Counted from the stretch's first letter, positions 23,330 to 34,228 are shown. The stretch is 64,000 nucleotides of DNA from Dicyema japonicum (GCA_011109175.1 RDEW01000002.1:1244676-1308675), one strand, 5' to 3'. Translations and numbers: made by a program. The notes: a model not told the origin generated them from the sequence alone.

Positions 23330-23650
23330 CTTTAATTTTGGCTACTCCCAGGGACATCTTTTTGGATACAATTTTTGATATGTCGGGTTCAGCTATTTTT
23401 GTAGTTCCAACTTTTATTAAAGTGGATAAATTTTTTATTAGTGAGAATTGTTCTTTGAGCAGTTTTTTTTAATTTCATAAATGAAAAAAACTGTTCACAC
23501 ATATTTCGAACCAAAACAAGCAATGATTTTTGTCTATTTCAGCTCGTATTTGGTACCAACACCAGCAACCATATTCGGAGCACCATTTGTGCACAAACAA
23601 ACTTCTTAAAATAAAACCCATAGTCAAAAAGAATTTTTGTAGTTTTACAA
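23330..23650 (-). pseudogene. hAT (ZBED5-like) transposase remnant
   Basis: The minus strand reads FVCTNGAPNMVAGVGTKY, which resembles the CTDGA.AM.G block at 47530-47580 in the better-preserved ZBED5-like transposase. Little else is readable. It is plausibly what is left of the gene that belonged to the surrounding hAT element. Confidence 0.45.
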
Positions 23651-23654
23651 AGAT

Positions 23655-24000
23655 ATCTTTATTTATTTAGAACCCCGGGATCACCGAGAAAGAAAGACAG
23701 AAAAACGTCAGAAAGTTAGGTAATCTATGTTCCCGCAATCGAATGAGCCATCCAACGTCTGTGGTCTCTCATTGTTCCCATTACCGTGCGAAAGAGCCTT
23801 ATCTCATCCCTGCAGAGGAATCCGATTGTGGAGGAGAACTTCCTAACCAATCGACTTTCTTTTGCATTGGAAAAGGACAAGCTAAACGGGTTTCTTTCCT
23901 CCTTACAGACCCGAAGGAATTCGGTTCCGGGACTACGGGTAGTAGTTCCGCGAGTAAAGAATTAACCATTGATCCAGGAGACCCTCCATAAATATGGTTT
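23655..24000 (-). pseudogene. LINE C-terminal tail (same family as 55470-56113)
   Basis: The DNA aligns over about 300 bp with 55480-55800. Shared landmarks are AACCC(C/G)GG(A/G)(A/T)CACCGAGAAA at the 3' tail, GAGCCTT, GCAGAGGAATCCGAT and AAGCGGGTTTC-like words. On the minus strand it encodes the zone before the EEH/EDH..RR..QL tail of that LINE. 5'-truncated. Confidence 0.65.
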
Positions 24001-24349
24001 TCCGGTATATTGAAATGATTTTGTGGAGCTTAGTCTCTGGACGTGTGCTTAGCGTGCTGTCTTGTGCTCACCCTAAAGGTGTCACCCATTCCGAAAAGGA
24101 ACGAAAAGAGCCATCAACTTTCCCCTCATATGAGCCAGAATTCGAAATAATTGCAGAATTACAATGACAATTTTTATTATAAAATAAAAATTCTTTCCTT
24201 TTTGACGCGTTTGTTTCTTGTTCATATTTTTGGTAAATAAAATCTAATATTTAAAAAATTTTTATTAAAATACAAAAAATGTATAGTCGATCGCCAGACA
24301 AATCGCTAAATAAAAAGTAGCTCGTAAGAGAAAAAGGTTGGGACCCCTG

Positions 24350-24357
24350 GCCTACGA
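24350..24357. repeat. 8-bp target-site duplication, right
   Basis: GCCTACGA, identical to 20427-20434. Confidence 0.85.
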
Positions 24358-24660
24358 TATATCGAGGCAGACGACACTCAGCTGATATTTGAAGTTCCTG
24401 GCCTTTTCAATCTCAGAATTCAAGATGAAAATCAATCTGGACGAAAGCTCCATGCTCCTTGCTGAGAAAATTCCGTGATTCGATATGACGCGAAAGTATT
24501 TTATAAATCAGCTTCTCCATGATTTTTGAGATTGAGTATATCAGATAATAGATCTATAGCCCAAGGAATCCGTCCTCGATTTCCCTGGTTTTGAGATCAT
24601 CTGAATAATGGAGTCCTACATATCTCATACTTGTTAAAATAGGCAACGGAGGAAATTACT
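24357..24660 (-). pseudogene. L-C LINE, 5' half (right of hAT insertion)
   Basis: Minus-strand pieces are ILNLKNHGEADL, RITEFSQQGAWSFRPD, LNSEIEKARNFKYQLSVVCLDIS. The plus L-C copy near 45470-45690 has KVIERII, PEMWGFRPG, LNSEIMKARDSKRQINLLCLDILKAFDSV in the same order. The reading is cut inside motif A by the hAT element and resumes at 20426. Confidence 0.7.
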
Positions 24661-24768
24661 TAAATATAAAATAATTTTTTACTTTCTGAATTATCCTAAA
24701 AATAAATAATTAAAAAAGTGTGATAAAACAATAAAAATAATTAATTTCAAAAACATTAAATCGTCACA

Positions 24769-26014
24769 ATGCTAATTGGACTATTATTAATAATAGAATT
24801 ATGTTTAGGGGACATTTATTTTAGTGATAGATTTAGTAAAGGTTGAAGTATTTTATTATAAGATTCACTAACAAATTGGACTAAATCTAAAGCAAAGTCA
24901 AAGTACGGTCAAATAGAATACTATGGTGGTGATAAGACATGTAATTATACTAACACGGGAATGCAAACTACTGAGGATAACAAATTTTATGCAATTTCTG
25001 CAAACTTTGATCAGGATTTTAATACAACTGGAAAAGACTTGGTATTTCTGTACACAATGAGAGCACCTGAGAGACTGGGATGTACTGGGTCATACATGAA
25101 ATTGATGAGTCGATTAGAGAATGCAGAAAAGTTTGATGATTCAGTTGCCTCCTCTATCATATTTGGTAACAAAGTTTGGTTTAAGACAGGCCCGGATGTT
25201 TGCGGAACAGACGTTGAGATTAAATTAATGGTGGAGTATAATGGTAAACTTTACAAATTGAGGGAAAAGGTTCCGTATATGGTAAATGATTATTGATTCG
25301 ATTAAAGGTGGAAGATTTAGGAGAGGACACTCACCTTTTCACATTGATTTTGTTAAAAAATCACAGTTATGAAGTTCGTTTGGATAATAAATTCCTAAAA
25401 GGAGGAGATTTACTAACAGATCTTGATTTAAAGGAACCTAGGATGATACAGGTTGTGAATAAATTAAGTGCTAGGACAGTGATGCCACTAAACCAATCGA
25501 TTGGGATGACAGGGAAGAAATCCCTGATCCTAATGATGTGGAACCTGATGATTGGGTTAAGGATAAATTAATTAAAAACGAGAACGAAACAAAACCAAAT
25601 GATTGGGATGAAGAATTATTTGGTGAATGGGAGCCACGTGTTATAGTTAACCCTAAATATAAGGTGATTTGGAGTGTTTTATGTTATAGGGGGAATATAG
25701 ACGGACTAATATAGCAAATCCAAATTATATGGGAAAGTGGAGTCCACCAATGATATTAAACCCATATTTTACAATGAAAGAGAATGCATTTGAGTTTAAT
25801 CTGGGGAGTGTAGGTTTAGAAGTTTGGCAAGTATTTTTAAATTTATTAAAAGGTAAACTCAAAAACAATATTCTCAAGCATATTTGTGTCTGACTCAATT
25901 AATGAAGGGGATAATTTTGTAAAGAGCAGTTTTATGATGATTCCTAAGGTTATATTGGTAATAATATAGTCATGTGAACGACATGTAACACATAATATTG
26001 TTGAGGATTTATAA
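24769..26014 (+). CDS. CALR: Calreticulin, short form without acidic tail
   Basis: Calreticulin is the ER-lumen lectin chaperone that binds monoglucosylated glycoproteins and calcium. Signal peptide MLIGLLLIIELCLG precedes the mature start DIYFSDRFSK. Then come QTTEDNKFYAISANFD, LGCTGSYMKL (the paired cysteine), FGPDVCGTDVE (family FGPDICG), DTHLFTLILLKNHSYEVRLDN, the P-loop repeats DATKPIDWDDREEIPDPND and KPNDWDEELFGEWEP, and GLEVWQVNSKTIF. Seven introns of 21, 24, 26, 23, 26, 22 and 21 nt give 361 codons exactly. The P-domain is shortened. The Asp/Glu-rich C-domain is missing: after WQVNSKTIF only about 40 residues remain, ending VEDL rather than KDEL or HDEL. If the last 21-nt intron (25950-25970 area) is kept, the end becomes IPKVILVIII instead. 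Confidence 0.9.
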
Positions 26015-26184
26015 TATTAACTAATCATTTGATTTTAATTTATTGACTTGTAATGCGAATAAATCTACCACATTTTGTAATCTTAATATATAATAAATTA
26101 CTTTCTAATATGACTCACTGTATTCGGATCATTCACTACATCCACAAGATCACTGTATGAATTTAGTCTTTCATCAGTACACTC

Positions 26185-27370
26185 TTACTTTTCTCGAATA
26201 ATATTTATTTGCTTTCCCAATTCTTTTTGATTATTTCTATGAATTTCTATAAGTTCGGAAATGTCATAGGGTTCCAATGAAATTTTGAATTTAGTGGCAG
26301 CCACTCTCATTTTCATACAATTAATGAACAATTCCACGTAGGTCTCCACTTTGTCGTGGTGACTGCCAACCTGTTCTTCACTAAACGAAATATTCAAGTA
26401 TGAAATCAAAGATCCCATAAAACTAGAATTTAAGGCAAAAATACTTTAAACAAAATTGAGGTTTATATTTTTTGAGTGTTTTATGATACTTCCACCAAGT
26501 TTGAATGAAATAAGCTGCGGGTATTTTTCTATTCTCAGAATGTTGTTGTCTGTTTAAATTTCTAAACTTTAGAGTAATTCCAAAAGCAATGATTGCCTAT
26601 AAAATAATATAATTACTGCAGGGAGAGTAAAGAAGGAAATTCCAATAATTGAAGAAAATACAGCAATAATTTTACCCGAAATAGTATTAGGAACATAGTC
26701 GCCATAACCAATGGTTGTTAAAGTAATCTAAAGTAAACAGTAACCACAACAACACTCCACCACATACATTCAGCGTAATTGTTGAATAATTCACCTTCTT
26801 CAAAGAAACATATAGAAAACCCAACAAATAGAATTATCACAGTTCCAATATACATTGAACAAAATATTGGCTAAACTTAATATTAATTTACATAAAAATT
26901 ATGTTTTACGACTGAAATAATCAATTTTATAAACTGATTATGCTCATTCAGTCTGAAAATACGAATAATTTGAACTAATCTGATTACACCGAGACAAGTT
27001 TCCGTATTAGTGCTTATTGACAAATAAAATGTAGAAAAACTTAATACAATTATAATAAAATCTAAATCAAATCCAAATAATACGAATCAGAGAGTAGGGA
27101 TTTAACAGAAAATTAATTTTGCCACCAAATCCTCTATACTGTCCACGACATCCACAAACAAGTAATTTCAATATAAATTCAGTCAAAACCATTATAAATA
27201 TTATTACTTCCTAAAATACAACTGTAATCTACAATATTGACAATCCATATGAAAAACTTATCATTAAACACAAAACATAAAATCATTGATGATAATGACA
27301 ACACCAGTCTTTGTTTAATATAATAAATACGATATTAGTTTGTAGAATATTGAATGCTCACTATTCTCAC
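26185..27370 (-). CDS. KCNQ: KCNQ-type voltage-gated potassium channel
   Basis: KCNQ channels are plasma-membrane tetramers giving slow voltage-gated K+ current. Reading down the minus strand: an S1-like [14 protein letters not shown]; the S2-S3 block [19 protein letters not shown] with [14 protein letters not shown], a KCNQ hallmark; the sensor [20 protein letters not shown]5 [19 protein letters not shown]; the pore [14 protein letters not shown] split by a 23-nt intron; S6 [12 protein letters not shown]; then [34 protein letters not shown], the calmodulin helix A; and finally [17 protein letters not shown], matching the family KFK..L.PYDV.DVIE. Stop at 26185-26187. The cytoplasmic tail is short. 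The first arginine of S4 is absent and the last is glutamate. The start codon and first exon are not settled. Confidence 0.85.
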
Positions 27371-27655
27371 TAAACAAAAAATTATATATTTTATTAGCCT
27401 TCATTTAATATATTAGTCCACATCACAATATATATATTAATTGATTTTTACAATCATAATTACTTGTTTGTCAACAATAATGCTTACTCAACATATCGAT
27501 AATTCAGATATTTGCAAAATCATACAAGAGTCACCATCATAACACGCAATTTCAACTCATCAAATACCTACTTGGTTGACTCTATCAAGGAAAATAAACA
27601 CTTTATAAAAACTTTTAACTTCCAGATTGGAGACGAGCCTAATTAATACGTGATA
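27370..27655. other. AT-rich stretch, no feature beyond possible KCNQ 5' end
   Basis: Nothing defensible is seen. The missing N-terminus of the KCNQ gene may extend into it. Confidence 0.4.
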
Positions 27656-28570
27656 ATCCTTGCCAATTAAGTTCAAACTCTGGCTTGCTGGAGTACCCCA
27701 GGGTTCACCGACTACTTTTCAACTTATTCTTGGTTGACATTTTGATACCGAGTGGAGAAAAGCCCTGAGAAATCCGTTATATCGGACGTGAAAAATGTCA
27801 AATAAGTTAACTGAAATTGAAGCGGATGTGAAAACATTGTAATTTGAGAAATGACAAAAAATCATAGGAGTGATCCATGATACACATATGTGTTTTTTGC
27901 GGCAAGTCAGAAACAAATGTGAGAAAAAATCAACCTGCTGAAAAGTCTAAAGGGGCCAAGGAAAATCGAGAACCATCACTTACTAAATAAGTTTTACCCT
28001 CAATATACTAAGCAACGCATTTCTTATGCATGTGCCTAATGACCATACATCTCTTGGAATAATTACACAAAAAAGGCTTTTATGGTGACAGAGAAGTTCT
28101 CTACGGACAAAAAACATGATGCCGACACCCTTGGAGATCCTAATCCGAAGGAATAACGAAGGAGGCTTGATCAAACGTGATAAGACCTAAACGAGTTTAT
28201 ATAGGATCATTTAAAAAAAAACTCTTGGAAGCAATGTTGGATACCTCACCATCATCTATGACCAGTTTGTTTAGCCAATATTAACCTACGTGAGTGAATC
28301 GTAGTCAATGACTATTTCCCGTTTTTCTATGCACATTTTGACCACAATTCTGGAAACTGCCAAAAGAGTCATCAGTGATATGGCCAATTATATGACCATT
28401 GAAGAACTACTCGAAAGATAACGAAAATTCGTGAGGGCGGCTAACCCTACCAAGCAAATCCATCATTAATACCCTTACCAAATACTTCAAAAACCACCCG
28501 AAATGCGATAAAACTCCAATCCGTTATTTAGGCGTTCGAGACAATGTCGACTAGGTTATGAGAAGTAATT
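27655..28570 (+). pseudogene. L-A LINE RT and C-terminal fragment
   Basis: The plus strand holds WLAGVPQGSPTTFQLIL (motif B), then KIIGVIHDTHMCFLRQVRNKCEKK, the counterpart of KILGVTLDTHLCL...CEKKINVL in the 20455-23085 copy. Later AKRVISDMANYMTIEELLER and related pieces follow. The YADD segment is not readable and frame breaks are frequent. Confidence 0.6.
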
Positions 28571-28929
28571 CTTTTAAGATTAGGATTCGCTTCTTAGTTA
28601 GCCCACAGATAAATCAAAGTTGTTAGAGAAAGGGAGGATCATTCTGGAATGATTTATATGACAGCTTAATGGTTTCGATAGAGGAGTTTTGTGATTATTT
28701 TTATGTTATTTATTAACTCAAGGCTTACATCCTTTGGTGAGCCCAGTAATAACAGTCACAACTAATTAATCCAAGGAAGGAACCCAAAGGAGAACATCTG
28801 CTTGTACCGACCAAATCCATCCTCCAATAGTCCATTACAGGCTTCCGCTTCAGAAGAGAGGTGGAAAAGTAGGTTCGCCTCTTCCATCACACGTCTTACT
28901 GTCGCGGACATTATTCTTAGGCGGAAGAG

Positions 28930-29150
28930 TTTTCATAATGGTCATCTTTACCAGTGGATTTGACCAGGGAGATAGTAGGAAATTCCATTTCAACATGTGT
29001 GCCGTGCCAGAAGGACTCGTTACCCCATGAGTGGAATCTGGTTAACGAGAATTGACATTCGCTGAAAAGTAAACCTTTCTAATTCAACCCATGACTGTCA
29101 GCTCCGATGTCATCAGACATTGAATTCAGCCAAGAAGGCCAGTCCACTGG
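28930..29150 (-). repeat. SINE-2 copy
   Basis: It aligns with 52800-53040 and 1-135: plus-strand words ATGGTCATCTTTACCAGTGG, GTGGAATCTGGTTAACGA, CGCTGAAAAGTA and CCGATGTCATCAGACATTG are shared with small differences. The minus strand carries the tRNA-like head with a decayed box B. Confidence 0.6.
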
Positions 29151-29271
29151 TCTAATCCTGGTTGTTTTTACAGTAGTTTGCATGAAACACACTTTAACCA
29201 CATCAAAGAACACATGATTTTGATTATAAATTATAAAATATTATTTTAATTAAAAGTTAATAAATTTGAAT

Positions 29272-29722
29272 ATGACCTTTAATGATGTTATTGAATTTGT
29301 TCAAAGCTCACAAAATAAACTTGTAGCCTATTTCTCTGGATTTTTGGTATCACATAATAATCACTAAGAACTTTGCTGGTTGGATGTTAATAATATCGGT
29401 TGCTGCTCTCTTTCCATCCCCGACCCAATTCCCTCATTATTACTATGTAATTCCCGTATTCTCAACAATATCATTTATTCTGTAATTAATGTGTTAACTC
29501 TGAGAATAAACATAGTCCCACATGAAGATTATATGAATGGAGGTCAAATATCTATTTTAATAGTCGGCTTTACAATTGGGATATCCAGTATTCTTGCATC
29601 GATTGTATTGGTGGACACTGCTCATTACAAAAATGGTTTATTTAGGATATATCATAGTATTCTCTCCTCTCTTCTGTAAATTCAGTATTTGTCTCCAACC
29701 TGTTTTATCACTAATAAGGTGA
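29272..29722 (+). CDS. TMEM50: TMEM50-family membrane protein
   Basis: TMEM50A/B are small four-span proteins of the ER/Golgi, of unsettled function. After removing introns of 22, 23 and 22 nt the frame gives exactly 128 codons. The protein starts MTFNDVIEFVQSSQNKLVAY. Then come FSGFLNFAGWMLIISVAALFP (family VLFFTGWWIIIDAAVIYP), VIPVFSTISFILIN, YMNGGQISILIVGFTIG and ISSILASIVLVD (family ...GFMLAFGSLIASMWIL). The last helix is weakly matched (VFSPLFCKFSICLQPVL). The N-terminal cytosolic segment lacks the paired cysteines of vertebrate TMEM50. Start is the first ATG. Confidence 0.8.
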
Positions 29723-29894
29723 GTTTGTTACTCAACGTAGTGCTGTCATCTACAGGTTTCTTAGAACTTACGATTCTTTTAATTTTTTCTGAATTTTCAA
29801 TAGTTATATTCATTTTTAAATATAATATTTTTAAAGGACATGGCTCAAAAATTTACAAATACTAATAGTAGCTATTAAAAAATGCTGCTACTTT

Positions 29895-30025
29895 ATGGCA
29901 TCTAGTTCTGGCTTCCACCTTATCTTTACGGACAATGTCTTCTGGATAACTGTGTTTGGATGAGAGTTCTACTGGAACGCATCAGGATCACAGGATTAGT
30001 TAGTTTGGTCTTTGGAATAATTTCA
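29895..30025 (+). repeat. L-A LINE 3' tail
   Basis: GGATGAGAGTTCTACTGGAACG then CATCAGGATCACAGGATTAG closely match the last bases of the L-A copy ending at 23060. Only the tail is present. The stretch 30025-30346 beyond it has no recognisable feature. Confidence 0.6.
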
Positions 30026-30346
30026 TTTCACGAATTAATTACTCTACTAATAGTTTCTCAACAAAATATATAAATTTTGATAATTATGTTTCTCCTCTCA
30101 ATTTCTCATGTACTGATTCAGAGTAATTTCACCATCATATCAAATTACCTTATCGTATTTATTTGAGGTCCTTTTTTAGTTTTTTCGTTTTGATAGTCAC
30201 CGAACTTCTTCATTTAAAGGAACGGGGATTAAATAAATATAATCTTACGAACAGGAGATTTCCTTGATCACTGCAGGCTATTTGAATGAATCTCCCTCAC
30301 ATCCTGAGAGGGAATAGTTACGCAGTCATGGCGGTTACTGCATGAC

Positions 30347-30576
30347 CCTCCTCAGTTGATAATAATAAAGCCTTTTCACGAGAGCCATAGTAATTATAGC
30401 TCCGCATAGGCAGGACACACACTTTATTTAAATAAAAAACTGTTAATTTTAACTAATCGTAGAACCAAGGAATGATCTTCACTTCTTTTTTGTGTGTGAG
30501 TGTCCTTTCTAGACAATCCAGTTCCGCAGTGAGATCCACTGATGACGGGGTCACTCGACATACCTCCTCAGTTGAT
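30347..30576 (-). repeat. SINE-1 copy with 14-bp target duplication
   Basis: CCTCCTCAGTTGAT is found at 30347-30360 and again at 30563-30576. Between them, on the minus strand, is the SINE-1 body: AAAAAAGAAGTGAAGA(T/G)CATTCC, GATTAGTT, AAATAAAGTGTGTGTC and ATGCGGAGCT. It ends with the L-B-like tail TATGGCTCTCGTGAAAAGGC and TTATTATTAT. The tRNA-like head is missing, so this is a 5'-truncated insertion. Confidence 0.75.
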
Positions 30577-30579
30577 GTT

Positions 30580-31010
30580 TCTTTTTAAAAATAAAAAAAA
30601 TCAGGGATTATGATAGAAATTTAAATGATTGTATAGTACAGCACTTATATGACAAGTTACAACAATAATTCTCAAAATTACGTTGGGAACCACAGTCAGA
30701 CATTTGGTTTATTTACTTGACTGAAAGGTCAGTGGTGCTATCATTCGAAAGATAATAACTGAATGTCTTTAAGTTAGAAAACTGATTAAAACAAACTATA
30801 TTGTGCAGTGCTCTACTATATCAAGAATACACTTTTTGTGCTGCTGTTGGGCCGGTACCGAGGGCTGTCCGAAAGGTAGGAATCATTAACAGGCAAATCC
30901 CAACTAAGCACTGTGCAAAATCGCAGTAAAAACTATAATATTTTGTGATCGTTAATTGGAAACTAATTTATTATAAATTAATAAAATAATAATAATAAAA
31001 TAATAAATTT
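30580..31010. other. No gene seen
   Basis: The stretch is AT-rich with a GC-richer patch at 30845-30890. There is no conserved frame and no tRNA or other RNA fold I can support. Confidence 0.4.
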
Positions 31011-31014
31011 AAAT

Positions 31015-31479
31015 ATGGAGTACACGGCCATATTGTCATTTGCTTCCTTCGTAACTTCACTATTTGTAGGAATATTATCATTACTAGAGGTAATATGATA
31101 ATAACAATACTAGGCTAGTAATTTTGAAGATTTACTACACAACTACAATAATTTATAGAACACTGTAATTTCACAAACAGACTAGTAATAATAGAATATA
31201 TGACACAACTTATTATGTCATTCTTGTGGATTTTCACAGGAATGCCAGTATTCATAATATTCAACTGTCTCCTCTCAGCCTATAACATCAAGGTAAGTTA
31301 TGTAATTACATAGATATATGAAACGACCAATGATGTCCTCTCATGGATTATACGACTATGTTACAGTCATGAACAATGATATCTGCAATTATGCTATTTA
31401 TGAAGGATATATTAAGTTGTCCATTTATGCTATTACTTCCATCATTTACCTGCTCATGTTTTATTATAATTTATTTTAG
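31015..31479 (+). CDS. CNIH: Cornichon (ER cargo exporter), with frame irregularities
   Basis: Cornichon proteins are three-span ER membrane receptors that load cargo into COPII vesicles. MEYTAILSFASFVTSLFVGI precedes a 24-nt intron; then NFEDLLHNYNN, IEHCNFTNRLVIIEYMTQ (family PIDQCNTLNPLVLPEYLIH) and FNCLLSAYNI (family NMPLLAYHI). After an intron of about 21 nt come YMKRPMMSSHGLYDYVTVMN (family YMSRPVMSGPGLYDPTTIMN) and NDICNYAIYEGYIKLSIYAI. One T is missing in the T-run near 31156-31158 (TTT where TTTT is needed), and the second splice junction is off by one in the opposite sense, so overall length stays in frame. Assembly indels are the simplest reading; recent decay is possible. Confidence 0.8.
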
Positions 31480-31685
31480 GTTCATCTTCCTTGTTGCTAA
31501 TTAACTTTAATATTATTAAATATTAATTCTGTATTATCCACTTAGAACACCTGAGGAATTTACTTATTAGGTCAGACCAATTCAACGACAACATGTCTTA
31601 TTAAGTCGACAAATAACTTAATCATTCAGGCAGTTAATGCATCATTTACCCACGAAATATACTCTTAACTGCGCACTACACGTAT

Positions 31686-31975
31686 TTGACAAATCGGAAG
31701 ATGCTCGAAACATGTATCCCAAAAAATCCTCTTTGTCAGTCTGTAAAACGGCAATTTAGTGAGTCATATCTTTTTCTTTTCGGTCGGAACTATATAGCTT
31801 CCTGTGTAGAAGAGGTAAACAAAGTGAAAGACAATGCACAGGTGGACGTCGCTGCCCGTTTGCTGCGGCGAACATACCGAAGTCGACTAACCATAAAAGA
31901 CGAAAACTGTAAGCTGATACCGAACACCGAAGAATAATTAGCATGGCTCTCGTGAAGTGCTTAAAAAAAATGAAG
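31686..31975 (+). pseudogene. L-B LINE remnant, linker joined to 3' end
   Basis: The frame carries ASCVEEVNKVKDNAQVDVAARLLRR...LTIKDENCKLIPNTEE. This matches the L-B linker at 8102-7887 (LLKDVECLKDNSRMYAALRLLR, HIKDKDGKFVGNPEE). The reading is then cut, and the L-B 3' end (ATGGCTCTCGTGAAGTGCTT, A-run) follows at once. The whole RT is deleted. Confidence 0.6.
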
Positions 31976-34000
31976 TGTCTCCATGGCGTCAGTGATTTGA
32001 TATTTTCCCCTGTATACCATCTCTCAGTTAAGACCCTTTTCTGGGTTGCGGAGATTTTCTGAGTGTTCATATAAGAGGTCAGTGGTCCCCATGAAGTACA
32101 CGCATATGAAATGCATGATTCGATGTACTGTGAGTAGAGCGTTTTAAGTATAGGGTGATGTCCAATTTTCCATAGACCTGTTAGGCATCTCAGAAGGTTG
32201 ATTTTCTTCTCACACTTGTTCAGCACGTTAGTGACGTATTTCGAATAGTTTATGTGTTATCGAAAGTTAGACCCAATATTTTTTGCCATTTGCTGAAAGG
32301 AAATCCTCTTCCCTCAGCAGTAACTTTTATTGTCCTGTTCTACAATCTTCTGTCCGAGGTATAGAGAGTTGTAACAGATTTTCGGCGTTGATTGACATCC
32401 GATTTTCACTAAACCACTCGAGTAGTCGATCGAGGTGATATTGTATTTTTCCCGTCGCTGTTTGGATGATCTGTTCCCGTGAGACCAAGACGATATCGTC
32501 TACATAAGCCAGGACCAGGCCTTCATTTTCATTTGGCGTCGGATTGTCAGCCATAAATAAGTTGAATAAGAATGGTGATAGCGGCGAACCCTGGGATACT
32601 CCATTTGGGAATAAACGGTAGACAGAACAAATGTTTCCAATACACACTCTTCCTCTCCGTCCGCTAAGAAATTTAGTCAGTCAGTGTTTGAGGTTTTCAG
32701 AGATATTTGATTGGTAGATTTTCCATGTTAAACTTTTTTCTCGGCACAGAGGCGAAAGCTTTGTGGACGTCTAGTGAGCATAACACAGTTTTCTGATGTC
32801 TTGTCTTGTACAGAAATCCAGAACGAATAAAGTTAGTCTGGAAGCTGAGGAAGCTTGTTATGGACCTATCCTTTTTGAAACAATGCTGGAACGGTTTATC
32901 GGGAGTTCTTTTAGTGATTTTTGCGAGGATAAGCTTTTCCAGAATTTTTGACATGGAGCATAAAAGAGAAATGGGTCTTCTTTCAGTTTTCCTGGCTTCA
33001 ATACTAAGCAGATGTTTGCAAGTTTCCATATCGTTGGGATTGTACAGATTCCCTCATTGCCTAGGTTTTCAGGAGGATTATAGGAATTCCGTCTGGACCG
33101 TTAAATGTGTTACTTTTGTTTGGCTTAGGGATGCCATTAGCTTCTTTTCAATGAAATAAGTTAATTGATCCCTTTCGTTTTCTTAGCGGCGGTTTGGGTG
33201 GGTCAGTTTTCATATGGTTTTTGTGAGAGATTTTCGCGTAGTATTTTATAAAGGCGTTTAGATCCTTCTGGCTGAATTCGTCGTTTCTTCCAGACTTCGG
33301 ATGTTGGACGGGCCATCTTCCATTTTGTTCTTTGTATTTTGAATTCTTTGGCTTTTATTTCCTCGCTCAGCACTTTTAGACGGATCCTTGTCTCGGAGGA
33401 CGGATCAGTGCTTTTTTGAGACAGTTTTTTTCCTTGACCAGAGCCTTCTTTCCGTACTCACTCGTGTAAACGACATATCTTTTAGGGACATCCATAGATT
33501 TTGCCTCCAGAATGACCTTGTTAACGTAAGCAACCGCTATATCAAGTGAGGTAAAGTTTTCCAGCTGTATATTAGCCAAATGTTGGTCAGTAACTGATTT
33601 GAATAATTGCCAGTTTGCAAGATTGTATATACAGGTTTCTTCTTTCCACTGGTAATTTCGCTTTTAATTTTTAGCAGAATAGGGTTATGATCACTTCAAG
33701 TGATTAATTGTTTTTGAAATCTGTGGTGAACAGAGTGTGATATCTGAGAAGGTTGATTGTCAGAGTTTTTTTGAAGCGTTCTTGTGTTTTTTGATGGGTC
33801 ATTGAGTCAGATTGCCAGACTGCAACCACAGCAAATTTTCTCTTGTATCTGCAGACTGATTTAAGAGCCAGAGAGGGTGCTTGGAATTCAAATCGCCGCA
33901 TATCACGACTTCGCTCCAACTCTCCAGTGCTGATAAGTCCGGCATGGTATAATGTTTCGGACATGAGTTTGGAGGAGGTATATACATGTTTATAAAATAT
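31966..34000 (-). pseudogene. L-A LINE, EN to C-terminus
   Basis: Going down from 33987: MYIPPPNSCPKHYTMPDLSALESW, VVICGDLNSKHPLWLLNQ and an SDHN site (endonuclease); a linker near 33580-33200; then RRPISLLCSMSKILEKLILAK, HQKTVLCSLDVHKAFASV (motif A), FPNGVSQGSPLSPFLFNLFMAD (motif B), LVLAYVDDIVLVS (motif C is YVDD, not YADD) and CEKKINLLRCLTGLW to 32160. Damaged in several places, but one of the longer L-A copies. Confidence 0.75.
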
Positions 34001-34228
34001 AGTCTTCCTTTTGTTGTGCCAACAGATATTATTTATATTTCCATCGAATTTAATATTTGTTCAATTATTTGATTTTTTCCAGCATTTAGTCGTAGTTGAC
34101 GACTCTAATTTTTTACAACATTTATATTGATCTTCAATGTTGCATCATAGTATTGCTGAACATCCCAATTGTCAGCCATACATAATTTACCACATAATCT
34201 ACTTCTCGGAAATTTAAACTTACTCATT

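Larger units (their letters stand above)
20435..24349. mobile_element. hAT transposon, nested and loaded with LINEs
   Basis: The left end is CAGGGGTGGCCAACTGG and the right end, read inwards, is CAGGGGTCCCAACCTTTTTC. The two share CAGGGGT and CCAAC, as hAT ends do, and are flanked by the identical 8-bp duplication GCCTACGA. If the element is removed with one duplication, the flanks rejoin into LDIS(stop)AFDSVW, motif A of an L-C LINE reverse transcriptase, which proves the insertion. Inside lie an L-A LINE (20455-23085), an L-B tail (23090-23285), a transposase remnant on minus (23330-23650) and another LINE tail (23655-24000). The original transposase is therefore nearly gone and the element is dead. 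Confidence 0.85.

Noticed and set aside
30845-30890. GC-rich patch as a structured RNA
   Set aside because: No stem of convincing length and no known RNA motif.
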